A stretch of DNA of 64,000 bases from Mesostigma viride (lineage: Eukaryota > Streptophyta > Mesostigmatophyceae > Mesostigmatales > Mesostigmataceae): NCBI GenBank assembly GCA_009746045.1, contig RPFO01000392.1, positions 820,706-884,705 on the forward strand, written 5' to 3'. The translations under genes were made by a program, and so were the position numbers. Of this stretch, positions 46,854-56,938 are shown piece by piece. How positions within the stretch are numbered: position 1 is the stretch's first letter; every line of letters starts with the position of its first letter. The notes beneath the pieces were generated by a model. It saw nothing but the letters and a program-made list of their open reading frames with translations. It searched no databases and was not told the origin of the DNA.

Positions 46854-46975
46854 GTGTGACACTTTTCGTCGTTTTTTTAACTTCGTAACAAACTACTCTT
46901 TCCCGCCGGGCCGCGTGTGACACTTTTTGTCGTTTTTTTAATTTCGTGACTAACTACTCTTTCCCGTCGGTCCGC
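46854..46975. repeat. 61-bp direct repeat x2 at the left end of the large element
   Basis: GTGTGACACTTTTCGTCG begins at 46854 and again at 46915 (one T variant). Each is followed by a T7 run and ACTACTCTTTCCCG. At 46851 the sequence AAAAGTGT-G-ACACTTTT is a perfect palindrome. Duplicated palindromic sites near a border are typical of terminal or subterminal regions of DNA transposons. Confidence 0.7.
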
Positions 46976-47262
46976 GTGCGCTTTTTGATTGCCTGCAGGT
47001 GGCACGAAATTTTCGACCGGAGTGTTTCGGCATAACAAGTTTCTCGATACCCTGATGGATTGGTACAATCCTAGTCGACTAGAGGACCATGTTGAGAAGA
47101 GTTAATCGACGAAGCTAGTAGTACTTTCAACCATCAAATGGTGGGTATACCCACCCCCATAATTTTATTGAATCGATGAATAATGCAAATTTACACATTT
47201 GACCAACGCAAAATGTTGCATGGAATTAATCATCGATTATATTTGCCAAATGGGACCGGCAT

Positions 47263-47735
47263 TCACTTTTCCTGGAGAAATGACCCCCATCCATCGATCT
47301 CAATGTCACGAAACTTGTACGCTCCCTTGTACAAGTCCCCCACGAAATTTGGAGGCTCGTTGGAAAATTGTTTGGGGGCCCATACGGCCCCACCTATTTC
47401 CGCCGCATTCAAGAACTCATGCTGGGCCTCAGCCCGGAGGCGCACAGCCGAGACATTGGGCGAAATTTCCGTGCCCTCATTCTGGAGGCATTGCACCACC
47501 CTGGCCTTACCCGGAACACGGGGGGCAGGCGCCAAATCTGAATCTGGGGGCATCAGGTCGATCATCCCGTTTCCGAACGCAATGACACCTGAACCCCAAC
47601 CTCCAAACGGTCCCCGCAGGGAGCGTGGGAAGTCGTGGGGGGGGAGTCGATTTCAACATACATGTTGGCCGCATGCTCCTTTTTATCGACATGCACATAT
47701 GTATGCTGCGAACCAAAAACATCGGCGCGCTCCAT
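47263..47735 (-). pseudogene. Small reading frame with one frame break, unknown family
   Basis: From ATG 47733-47735 the minus strand encodes MERADVFGSQHTYVHVDKKE and continues to a run of eight C's (about 47638). Beyond it the coherent frame is shifted by one and reads GGWGSGVIAFGNGMIDLMPP.. to a stop at 47263-47265. Six or nine C's would keep the frame. The joined product of about 155 aa has no family I recognise. The break could be a homopolymer sequencing error or decay. It lies on the same strand as, and downstream of, the DDE-like gene. Confidence 0.45.
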
Positions 47736-47809
47736 CGTAAAAGTGAGTTTGATGGCTAAGTTGCGAGTGAGAAAATTATTTCAGCAAAGCCCGGTCCGGA
47801 CTGTCGTAT

Positions 47810-47832
47810 GGGTGGCGCTGCGGAGCGTCCCC
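47810..47832. repeat. Element palindrome, intergenic copy
   Basis: GGGTGGCGCTGCGGAGCGTC is a variant of the recurrent palindrome. A nearly identical copy is at 48302-48325, 7 bp beyond the stop codon of the DDE-like gene. The pair flanks an AT-rich spacer. Confidence 0.7.
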
Positions 47833-47880
47833 TCTATTCCTTGTGGTTGTAGGGGACAACCTTCCAATCACAATTCGTAA

Positions 47881-48301
47881 CTAGTCCGGTTACAAGCAAG
47901 GTACTTTGGCACTTCCGGAGCGAATTTGTGTTTTAAGACATCTACCAAACAGGCCTTAGTACAGTAACATTGTTGTGACATTCGAAATTAGTACGAACCA
48001 ATTTGCAGACGGAAAGTCCTACACAGCAACTACTATATTTGAGTGACGACATGATTTTTAGGTCAAACCAAATTATAAATTTGTAATTCGAAATAATTAT
48101 TGTACAAGTTAAATAAAATACTCGCCATTTCGACACGGAAATATACTAAAATTTGTCACTACCGAGGCTAACAATGTTCCCAGCCACTTGTCATCTAATG
48201 TAACATATGAAAAAACAAAAAAATGTTCTCCAAAAATATATAAACACGAATAAACACTGTCCCAACCGTAGGCGAATAAAGCCCAGGCTTAAAGATCCGT
48301 A
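47881..48301. other. AT-rich spacer
   Basis: No gene was seen. The stretch is strongly AT-rich compared with flanking coding DNA and lies between two palindrome copies. Confidence 0.5.
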
Positions 48302-48331
48302 GGGGTGGCGCTGCGGAGCGTCCCCGAAAGT

Positions 48332-51300
48332 TTAAGCCGGTGGCAGCCCCTCCGGGGCTTGCTGGTTGCGTACAAGAGCGGTTAGCCACGCGTCAAGCTC
48401 CTTGCTCATATCAACGTAGGCTTGCCTTTGGTTGCCAAGGACCATGCACTGGAGCGGAAGAGCAGCGGAGATGCACAGATAGCAATCGACCAGGTCGGCT
48501 GGGCGGGACTCCGGCCAATCAGCCAAATCCAGAGTAAAATGCAGGGGGTCATGCATATCTCGCTTCCACAGCCGAACCGCCAGAACGGCGTGGCCGGGCA
48601 AGAAAATCTCCTTCTGCCGTCCGTTTTGTCCCTCAACCCACCTAACCTCCTCCTTCTCCAGCACTGAGGCCTCCCTCACCACCTGCATCACCCAAAAAGG
48701 GTGGGCGGAATTGTGGTTCACGTCCTCTCTGTCTGACGGAACTGCGATGTAATCATACATGCGCATCTGCCTGCCAATGGCATCCCTTTGATCCTTCAGC
48801 AGTTCCGCCCGCGTCAGCTGGCGAACCGGAGGTATGGGCTGCGTTGGCGGCATCAGGCGGAAAGTTTTCATCGTTTGGCCCTCATCGTTAAATTCCTCGA
48901 TATGTGTCCACTCGGTCCGGCACTCCTCCCACCTGTTAGCTAGGCAGGCTGGGCAGTAGCACGAAAAACGCCTCATCATCAGGAGCCCCGGGTCAGACTT
49001 GTCCAGGCGCCACCAGTGCGCTTGCTTGATGGCCTCGACACGCGTCGGTATCATACGGGCGCCGGAGTCGAGGTCCTGCAATGAGGGAGAATGTCAGAAA
49101 CGGAAAGTTGGTATGTGTCAATAGATCAAGTACACATGAAGGGTCACTCTGCAGAGATACCCCTTTGAAAGTGCTTTGCATGCATTTTTCACTATATAAG
49201 ACGCTAATTCATACCAGTTCTTTTAGCATTATCAAATAATAAAATGCAAATGGGCAAAAGGTCACTCTGCAGAGATACCTCAATCAAGTTCAAGAAAAAT
49301 TGAGTTTCGCACCTCAGGAAAATGAAAGAAATGACGGTGGACGCCCTCTGCCCGAGCGCGGGCCGACTCCCTGCTCGTGGTTTTGCCTCCTTCCCAGCTG
49401 TCCCGCATGTACTTGACGATCTGGCGCCCTGTAACGATGCCCTGGTTCTCAGGAATGCATTGCATGTTCCTCACAATGCACTTGAACTTCGCTCCCTGAC
49501 CATCCACCTCCCCCTTCCCGTGCTGCTCACCCAAGTAGTGGTACTCGAAGGATTCCAAGTCGGGATCCTGCATGAGGAGGCGGAAGACGGCGTTAACCAC
49601 GTACTTGGACTTGAACTGGGATGAGCAGTTGTCAGAGCACATGAACATCCTCTTCACCCCCACACCAAGTCCGCGCAGGGTTTCCATGATTGTCCTCAGC
49701 GCGTAGACGAGCGCCCGCTCTCCCCGCTTCATCTTGGCTTCCCCGAGAAAAAAGAACGTTCGCTTTGCCATCGCACCATTGTGCAAATATCGCACGATCA
49801 TGGGCATGAGGACAAAGCTCGTCTTGTGAAAGTACTGCGACTGCAGTTGGACGTAGTTGTTGTTCTCGTAATTCTCGGCCCAATCTCCATGCACGAGCAC
49901 ATCCCCCTCAGTCATGTTCCTCTCCCGGTCCTTGATCGTTGCCGACTGCCACCATGACGTAAAGCAGTGGTTGGTAAAGTCCTCCCAACTCTCGATAATC
50001 GCCAGCCTCAGCTGCGCGGGCGTTGACCTCATCGTTTCCTGTACGGGCCGCTTGACCTTCTCCGGGACCCGCCGATCGGTCGCGTCCTGTTTTAACCAAG
50101 GGATGAAGTAAATTTGCAAGTAACATATTCATAAAGTATCAGAAAAGCCTTTAAATTAACATCGCGCTGCAGAATGACGCTGCGAAATAATTGCGTCACA
50201 AAATCCAAACACGCTTACCTCCCCTGCCGGTCGGGAAACCACTACCTCCTTCTTCACGTATCTGAACCAATTTAGTAGTTCTGTTGAATTCTTGTCCCGG
50301 TCACACAACACCCAGTCTTTGATGCCACACCGGGACTCGGGACACGAGTTCTCCATACATGCCCTCTTCAGAATGCGAAAGACAGACCCCTCCTCCATGG
50401 ATGGGTCCCCTACCCTTGGCACCCCTTCCTCATCCTCCACGATCCTCTCATTTATTTCAAGATCGTCAAGGTCTTGCCCCTGCCATTCATCTTCCGTCAC
50501 ATTATTGTCCCCTTCCTCCTCTTCGTTTCTCGCCGAGTTTGCCCCACCCCCCAGCTCACTTCCCCCATCCGCCTCCGCCACACGGCAATGGAAGTGCTTC
50601 ACCCATTCGGTCGTGTGCAGGCTTTCGAACATCCCGCACGTGCCGTCAGGCAATCTCGCCCTTAAACATCCCTCACACTCGTCGCCGCACTTGCAGTTCT
50701 TGCCGTGCTTCGCCTTGCAGTACCTAGTCCATGCCGCTACCTTCGACTGCATGACCGTATGCGTCTCACAGGCGCACACGTTTCTCTCCTTCCACTTCCC
50801 CTTGACGGTTTTGGGGGCGTACTTGCAGAAAGTCGTATATCCGACATGGATGCCGACATCCTTCTCATACTGCGGACTTTTCTTGTCCCAGTACGTGTGC
50901 TCCGCTAAAAACTTGAGATATATGTCCTCCTTCGAGGTGAGGTAGAAGTAGGCCCCTTGGACACCAACCAAAATCGCACGATTGCCAACTCGTTCGTGCG
51001 TCTTTATGGTATCCCTCTCTTGGGGCGAAGCGCGCGAGTTCTCCTCATCAGTCCAAGCCTGCGCGATCGACTCGATTACAAATTGGGGCAACTTCCTCTT
51101 CTTTCGCGCCAGCGCACGCGTCAGGAACTCCATCTTCTGTTGCTTTCTGATCGCCCGAACTTTGAGAATGGTCTTCGCGGGGACACCCGTCATTCTCTCC
51201 AACTCTGCCGCCGAAAACTCCTTCTCGATGTCGTCCCCACAAAAAAGAGTTGACACCAAAATGATCTTGACGTCTCTGTCATGGTCGGATTTCGACAGGT

Positions 51301-51744
51301 CGTCAAAAAGGGCGATCAGCCGAGCCACCCAAGACCTCGACAGTTGTGCAAGCCGCTGCTCATCAAAAAGCTTGGCCACCGGAATGTCAAAATGCTCCGC
51401 CTTGAGCTCGTCAGCCCTCTTATTGAAGCCATCAACAATCTCCTCAAAAGAGGCCCGCTTGGTAGATTCATTCCTCATGTGATGAACTACGTTGTACGCC
51501 TCATCAGCAAGATGAGTCCCCACAACAGACTTCTTCTCGGCGTACTGGCCAGGCCTTTTCGCTGGCTTCCTGACGGCGGGCGAGGTGCTGCGGTTCTCAT
51601 TCCCGAAATTTCGTTTCGAGCTGTTTTTCAGATCCGCTGCAAGGGGCGTCGGTGTCCCGATGCTCAAGTTGTGGGCATTGAGTCGATTAGCAAAGCCGCC
51701 ACGCAAGGAGGAGGAGGTTGGCGAAAGAAACACCCGTTCCCGTG
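48332..51744 (-). CDS. Large DDE-transposase-like protein of the palindrome-marked element (5' end unresolved)
   Basis: Three minus-strand exons (51744-50219, 50086-49313, 49075-48332) use GT..AG and join in phase to at least 1,013 aa. The N-terminal half has a basic region, an HTH-like stretch (VGYTTFCKYAPKTVK) and a Cys-rich cluster (CKCGDECEGCL). The middle exon holds an RNase-H/DDE-like core: VHGDWAENYENNNYVQLQSQ, then MFMCSDNCSSQFKSK, then EQHGKGEVDG. These acidic residues are spaced like a catalytic triad. The last exon has a Cys pair motif (CYCPAC) and a BAH-like beta-rich region. I infer a transposase; the superfamily is not identified. An upstream intron (about 51745-51807) precedes the first exon listed, so the true start lies further right. 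Each intron contains the element palindrome. Confidence 0.75.
49141..49281. repeat. Two element palindromes inside one intron
   Basis: GGGTCACTCTGCAGAGATAC (49141) and GGTCACTCTGCAGAGATACC (49260) lie about 118 bp apart in the intron 49076-49312 of the DDE-like gene. The intron sequence around each is otherwise AT-rich. Confidence 0.85.
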
Positions 51745-52079
51745 CTGCAGAAACAAAAAGAAATTCACGGAAAAATTTACATATTAGCAGGGTCACTCCG
51801 CGAAATGACCCCACCTTCTTCGCAGATACAAAAGAATCTCAATTGCGAAGCAAATATAGAGAAAGTCAAACTTCATGAAATTTTTGGTAGCTCTGCAGCG
51901 CGACCCTTGCGAAGTTACACACAAGTTTTAAGGCCTTTTCGTATGGAACTGAGAAGAGGTCGCGCTGCAGCGCGACCAAGATTTGCATCATTGGAAACAC
52001 ACCTTCCCGGCTCATTTTTCAGGCGTGTCGTGTCGTTGCCGATCGAGGTACCTGGATGATCACACCAAGACAGGAAAAT
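51745..52079. repeat. Upstream intron/5' region of DDE-like gene with three palindromes
   Basis: Palindrome copies are at 51790-51812 (GGGTCACTCCGCGAAATGAC), about 51888-51907 and 51959-51978, where GGTCGCGCTGCAGCGCGACC is a perfect 20-bp palindrome. The first copy sits within a likely short intron (AAG|GTGGGG.. to ..CTGCAG|CAC). The initiating exon could be the AT-rich frame around 51815-51880, but no start is certain. Confidence 0.65.
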
Positions 52080-52640
52080 ACGTGAATTAATTCATGGAAT
52101 TATTTAAGATTCTACTAAATGAAATTGAATATTGAACATAATTGTTTTAATCATTATTGTTTAATTATGTAGCAGAAATATGGAAAGTATTTATTGGTAT
52201 TTATATAGTTTTAATTAGTATTTAGTACTATTTCTATTACAATCATTATTGTTTAGATAGAAGAAATATGAACTGGACAGACTAGCTATCTCTAATACTA
52301 AATATTTTCTACTTATTGTATGAAAAAAAGAGTGATGTCCATAAATATATGTAATATTGTCATAAAATTTAATCAATATTTTAAATTTGTATTCATGGCA
52401 TTAATCTATCTAGTACTAGTCATTTATATAAAAAACTAGTACAGTAAGTTAGCAGTAAATAGGAAAATATATTTAACAAATATTAGAAAGAACATATATC
52501 ATATTCATAACAATAATCATAATAATAAGCATATGGACAGCAGAAAGTATAAATATATTGGCTAGCATGTTAGTATATATCCCCATACATTTACTATACC
52601 CGATTCATGAATATATTTATTTGTATACCCCAAAAGTTCT
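52080..52640. other. Very AT-rich spacer
   Basis: About 550 bp is overwhelmingly A/T with TATT, ATAT and AATA motifs and no coding frame. It lies between the divergent DDE-like gene and the plus-strand gene and could contain promoter or replication-related DNA, but no motif proves it. Confidence 0.7.
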
Positions 52641-52734
52641 GCATTCGAAATTTTTGCCATACCACGTGGCAGTAGGCACGTCGCTTTGCAGAGTGACGAC
52701 TGGTGGTAATATGACAGATGATCTCTCAGACGAC

Positions 52735-52835
52735 GTGCAAAAAAGCACCGGGCTCACGCTAGAATCGAACCGCGGACGTCGTTATCCACGGCAGCATGGT
52801 GACGCCCGAATCCAAACATCCCGATTGTAGCGTCA
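52735..52835 (-). other. tRNA-like remnant (D-arm and T-arm sequences, no anticodon arm)
   Basis: On the minus strand GCTGCCGTGGATAACGAC resembles a tRNA D-arm with A box. It is followed directly by GTCCGCGGTTCGATTCTAGC, which contains a consensus B box. The anticodon arm is missing and the T-stem pairs poorly, so this is not a functional tRNA. It may be a SINE head or pseudogene. Confidence 0.35.
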
Positions 52836-53389
52836 AATTGGCTGCGTGTTGTTCCTTTTTATACCTGCGGGACCGTGAAGACCGACGCTTGGATTACGTC
52901 ACATTGTGAGTCGTCCAATCCGCATGCGCGGTTTGTCAATAAGAATAATCTAGCGCCGCGTTTCGCCTCGTTGGCCGAATGGCGAGCATGCCACGTTTTC
53001 CGTCCTGAACGCCGGTTACGCTGGGCCGTTGACAGGGGTCGCTCCACGGACGATCGGTCACAACAGCTGTTGGGTTTCGAAAACCGCACCACCACTGCTG
53101 CCGCCATAGCTGTTTTCTGTAATAATCATCGCTGCCTGAAGATGGTGAGACAAATGCCGCCTCAACTCGCCGCCATAATGAAAAAGGTGCATCAACAGCG
53201 CAGTCTTTTTTGATGTCGAGCGTGATGTTTGTTGCTATGCCTTCAAATGGTCCGGTTAGTTTATAGCTAGCCCAATTCTAATCGTGGTCCTGTTCAATGC
53301 CGTTTTTCCCCCTTCCTGATTTATGCGTGCAGGTAAATGTGCAACGAACCCCTACTTACTCGCGCGAGCAGGGTGGCGTCTATGATGCC
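52836..53389. other. Stretch without a confident gene
   Basis: A plus-strand frame at 52875-53213 (112 aa) is open but has no recognisable domain, and its start codon is not supported by context. Nothing else was seen. Confidence 0.4.
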
Positions 53390-53896
53390 CTTTTGTAGTC
53401 CTCAGCCAGCGATATGGCTTGTTTTTTCGTGTTGGTCCTCAGCCAGCGACATGACTTCTTTTTTCTGGTTGGTTCTCGGCCAGCGATATGCCTTCTTTTT
53501 AAGGGTTGGTCCTCAGCCAGCGACATGGCTTCTTTTTTCGTGTTGGTCCTCAGCCAGCGATATGCCTTCTTTTTTAGGGTTGGTCCTCAGCCAGCAATAT
53601 GTTTTCTTTTTTCGTGTTGGTCCTCAGCCAGCGACACGGCTTCTTTTTAAGGGTTGGTCCTCAGCGAGCGACCAGAGTATTTTTTCGTATTGGTCCTCTG
53701 CCAGCTAAATGTTTTCTTTTTTCGTGTTGGTCCTAAGCCAGCTAAATGTTTTCTTTTTTCGTGTTGGTCGTCAGCCAGCGATATGTTTTCTTTTTTCGTG
53801 TTGGTCGTCAGCCAGCGATATGTTTTCTTTTTTCGTGTTGGTCCTCAGCCAGCGATATGGCTTCTTTTTTCGTGTTGGTCCTCAGCCAGCGATATG
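53390..53896. repeat. 37-bp tandem repeat, about 13 copies
   Basis: The unit reads TTGGTCCTCAGCCAGCGATA + TG + CTTCTTTTTTCGTG with point variants. As 37 is 1 mod 3, the three frames rotate through the same three peptide segments (e.g. VLVLSQRY, FFRVGPQPA, SCWSSASDM) and stay open; I regard them as non-coding. Confidence 0.9.
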
Positions 53897-56131
53897 TCCA
53901 CCACCACCATCCATGCATGCCAGCACCCCACCACCATCATCCATGCGTGCCAGCCACCCACCACCACCATCCATGCGTGCCAGCCACCCACCACCACCAT
54001 CCATGCATGCCAGCACCCCACCACCATCATCCATGCATGCCAGCACCCACCACCACCATCCATGCGTGCCAGCCACCCACCACCACCATCCATGCGTGCC
54101 AGCCACCCACCACCACCATCCATGCATGCCAGCACCCACCACCACCATCCATGCGTGCCAGCACCCACCACCACCATCCATGCATGCCAGCACCCACCAC
54201 CATCATCCATGCATGCCAGCACCCACCACCACCATCCATGCGTGCCAGCACCCCACCACCACCATCCATGCATGCCAGCCACCCACCACCATCATCCATG
54301 CGTGCCAGCCACCCACCACCACCATCCATGCATGCCAGCACCCCACCACCACCATCCATGCGTGCCAGCCACCCACCACCACCATCCATGCATGCCAGCA
54401 CCCACCACCACATCCATGCATGCCAGCACCCCACCACCACCATCCATGCGTGCCAGCCACCCACCACCACCATCCATGCGTGCCAGCCACCCACCACCAC
54501 ATCCATGCGTGCCAGCCCCCACCACCACCATCCATGCATGCCAGCCACCCACCACCATCATCCATGCATGCCAGCCACCCACCACCATCCATGCATGCCA
54601 GCACCCCACCACCACCATCATCCATGCATGCCAGCCACCCACCACCACCATCCATGCATGCCAGCACCCCACCACCATCATCCATGCATGCCAGCACCCC
54701 ACCACCACCATCCATGCGTGCCAGCACCCCACCACCACCATCCATGCATGCCAGCCCCCACCACCACATCCATGCGTGCCAGCCACCCACCACCACCATC
54801 CATGCATGCCAGCACCCCACCACCACCATCCATGCGTGCCAGCCACCCACCACCACCATCCATGCATGCCAGCACCCCACCACCACATCCATGCATGCCA
54901 GCACCCCACCACCACCATCCATGCGTGCCAGCACCCACCACCACCATCCATGCGTGCCAGCCCCCACCACCACCATCCATGCATGCCAGCACCCACCACC
55001 ACCATCCATGCGTGCCAGCACCCCACCACCATCCATGCATGCCAGCACCCCACCACCATCATCCATGCATGCCAGCACCCACCACCACCATCCATGCGTG
55101 CCAGCACCCACCACCACCATCCATGCATGCCAGCCACCCACCACCATCATCCATGCGTGCCAGCCACCCACCACCACCATCCATGCGTGCCAGCACCCAC
55201 CACCACATCCATGCGTGCCAGCCACCCACCACCACCATCCATGCGTGCCAGCCACCCACCACCACCATCCATGCGTGCCAGCCACCCACCACCACCATCC
55301 ATGCGTGCCAGCCACCCACCACCACCATCCATGCGTGCCAGCACCCACCACCATCATCCATGCGCCAGCCACCACCACCACCATCCATGCATGCCAGCCA
55401 CCCACCACCATCATCCATGCATGCCAGCCACCCACCACCACCATCCATGCATGCCAGCACCCCACCACCACATCCATGCATGCCAGCCACCCACCACCAC
55501 CATCCATGCATGCCAGCACCCCACCACCATCATCCATGCATGCCAGCACCCCCACCACCATCCATGCGTGCCAGCACCCACCACCACCATCCATGCATGC
55601 CAGCCACCCACCACCATCATCCATGCGTGCCAGCCACCCACCACCACCATCCATGCATGCCAGCACCCACACCACCATCCATGCGTGCCAGCCACCCCAC
55701 CACCACCATCCATGCATGCCAGCACCCACCACCATCATCCATGCATGCCAGCACCCCACCACCACCATCCATGCGTGCCAGCCACCCACCACCACCATCC
55801 ATGCGTGCCAGCACCCACCACCACCATCCATGCATGCCAGCACCCACCACCACCATCCATGCGTGCCAGCCACCCACCACCACCATCCATGCATGCCAGC
55901 CACCCACCACCACCATCCATGCGTGCCAGCACCCCACCACCACCATCCATGCATGCCAGCACCCCACCACCATCATCCATGCATGCCAGCACCCACCACC
56001 ACCATCCATGCGTGCCAGCCACCACCACCACCATCCATGCGTGCCAGCCACCCACCACCACCATCCATGCGTGCCAGCCACCCACCACCACCATCCATGC
56101 TGCCAGCCACCACCACCACCATCCATGCGTG
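53897..56131. repeat. 28-bp minisatellite, about 79 copies (2.2 kb)
   Basis: The unit is CCACCACCATCCATGCRTGC + CAGCCACC with length variants of 25 to 31 bp. Three sites vary almost freely between copies: GCAT/GCGT, ACCATC/ATCATC and CAGCCAC/CAGCAC. All three plus frames and parts of the minus strand are open for 580-860 codons only because the unit lacks stops. It lies between the two large genes of the element. Confidence 0.97.
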
Positions 56132-56166
56132 ATTTTTTTGGGGAGTGGTTAGTATTGTTTTTGGGT

Positions 56167-56869
56167 AGGGTCGCTCTGCAGAGTGACCCCTACCCTTGCG
56201 CAATGTCGCAGTCTTTGTTTGTAAGGTCGCGCTGCAGAGTGACCCCCTCACAATGCAAACTTCCATTCAGTGTTTGTAGGGTCGCGCTGCAGAGTCACCT
56301 TTCCAAGATGCGTTATTCAATAACATTTTGTTGGTAGGGTCGCGCTGCAGAGTCACCTTTCCAAGATACGTTATTCAATAACATTTTGTTTGTAGGGTCG
56401 CGCTGCAGAGTCACCTTTCCAAGATACGTTATTCAATCACATTTTGGTTGTAGGGTCGCGATGCAGAGTCACCCTTTCCGGATACGTTATTCAATAACAT
56501 TTTGTTTGTAGGGTAGCGCTGCAGAGTCACCTTTCCAAGATACGTTATTCAATCACATTTTGGTTGTAGGGTCGCGTTGCAGAGTCACCCTTTCCAGATA
56601 CGTTATTCAATAACATTTTGTTTGTAGGGTAGTGCTGCAGAGTCACCCTTTCCAGATACGTTATTCAATAACATTTTGTTTGTAGGGTAGCGCGTCCGAG
56701 TGACCTTTCCAAGATACGTTATTCAATCACATTTGTGTTGTAAGGTCGCGCTGCCGAGTCACCCTTTCCAGATACGTTTATAAAAGTTACATCTTCGATT
56801 TTTTTTTTCCCAAACCTGAATGGGATTTCATCCTTGTTTCTTCTTAGGGTAGCGCTGCAGCGCCACCCC
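56167..56869. repeat. 58-bp tandem repeat built on the element palindrome, ~9 copies
   Basis: Units start GGGTCGCGCTGCAGAGTCAC and continue with TTTCCAAGATACGTTATTCA and ATAACATTTTGTTTGTA. Copies begin at 56279, 56337, 56395 and so on, 58 bp apart, to about 56780. Two freestanding palindromes precede (56168, 56224) and one follows (56847). The right half of the palindrome has drifted to GAGTCACC in most copies, which breaks perfect symmetry. Confidence 0.92.
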
Positions 56870-56938
56870 TCACGCTGATGCGAATTTACACTTTCTTCAT
56901 CCGACATTGGTCTATTTGTTTTTCCTTATTTGCCGCAG

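Noticed and set aside
47183-47740. A 185-codon plus-strand frame
   Set aside because: The opposite strand in the same place has more protein-like sequence on both sides of a single homopolymer break; the plus frame looks like its shadow.
52735-52835. A functional tRNA gene on the minus strand
   Set aside because: A- and B-box-like sequences are present but the anticodon arm is missing and the T-stem does not pair.
53654-56337. Overlapping frames of 800-860 codons rich in His/Pro and 'SMHAS', plus a 580-codon minus frame
   Set aside because: They are generated by a stop-free 28-bp satellite; all three frames are open, there is no start context and no non-repeat domain.
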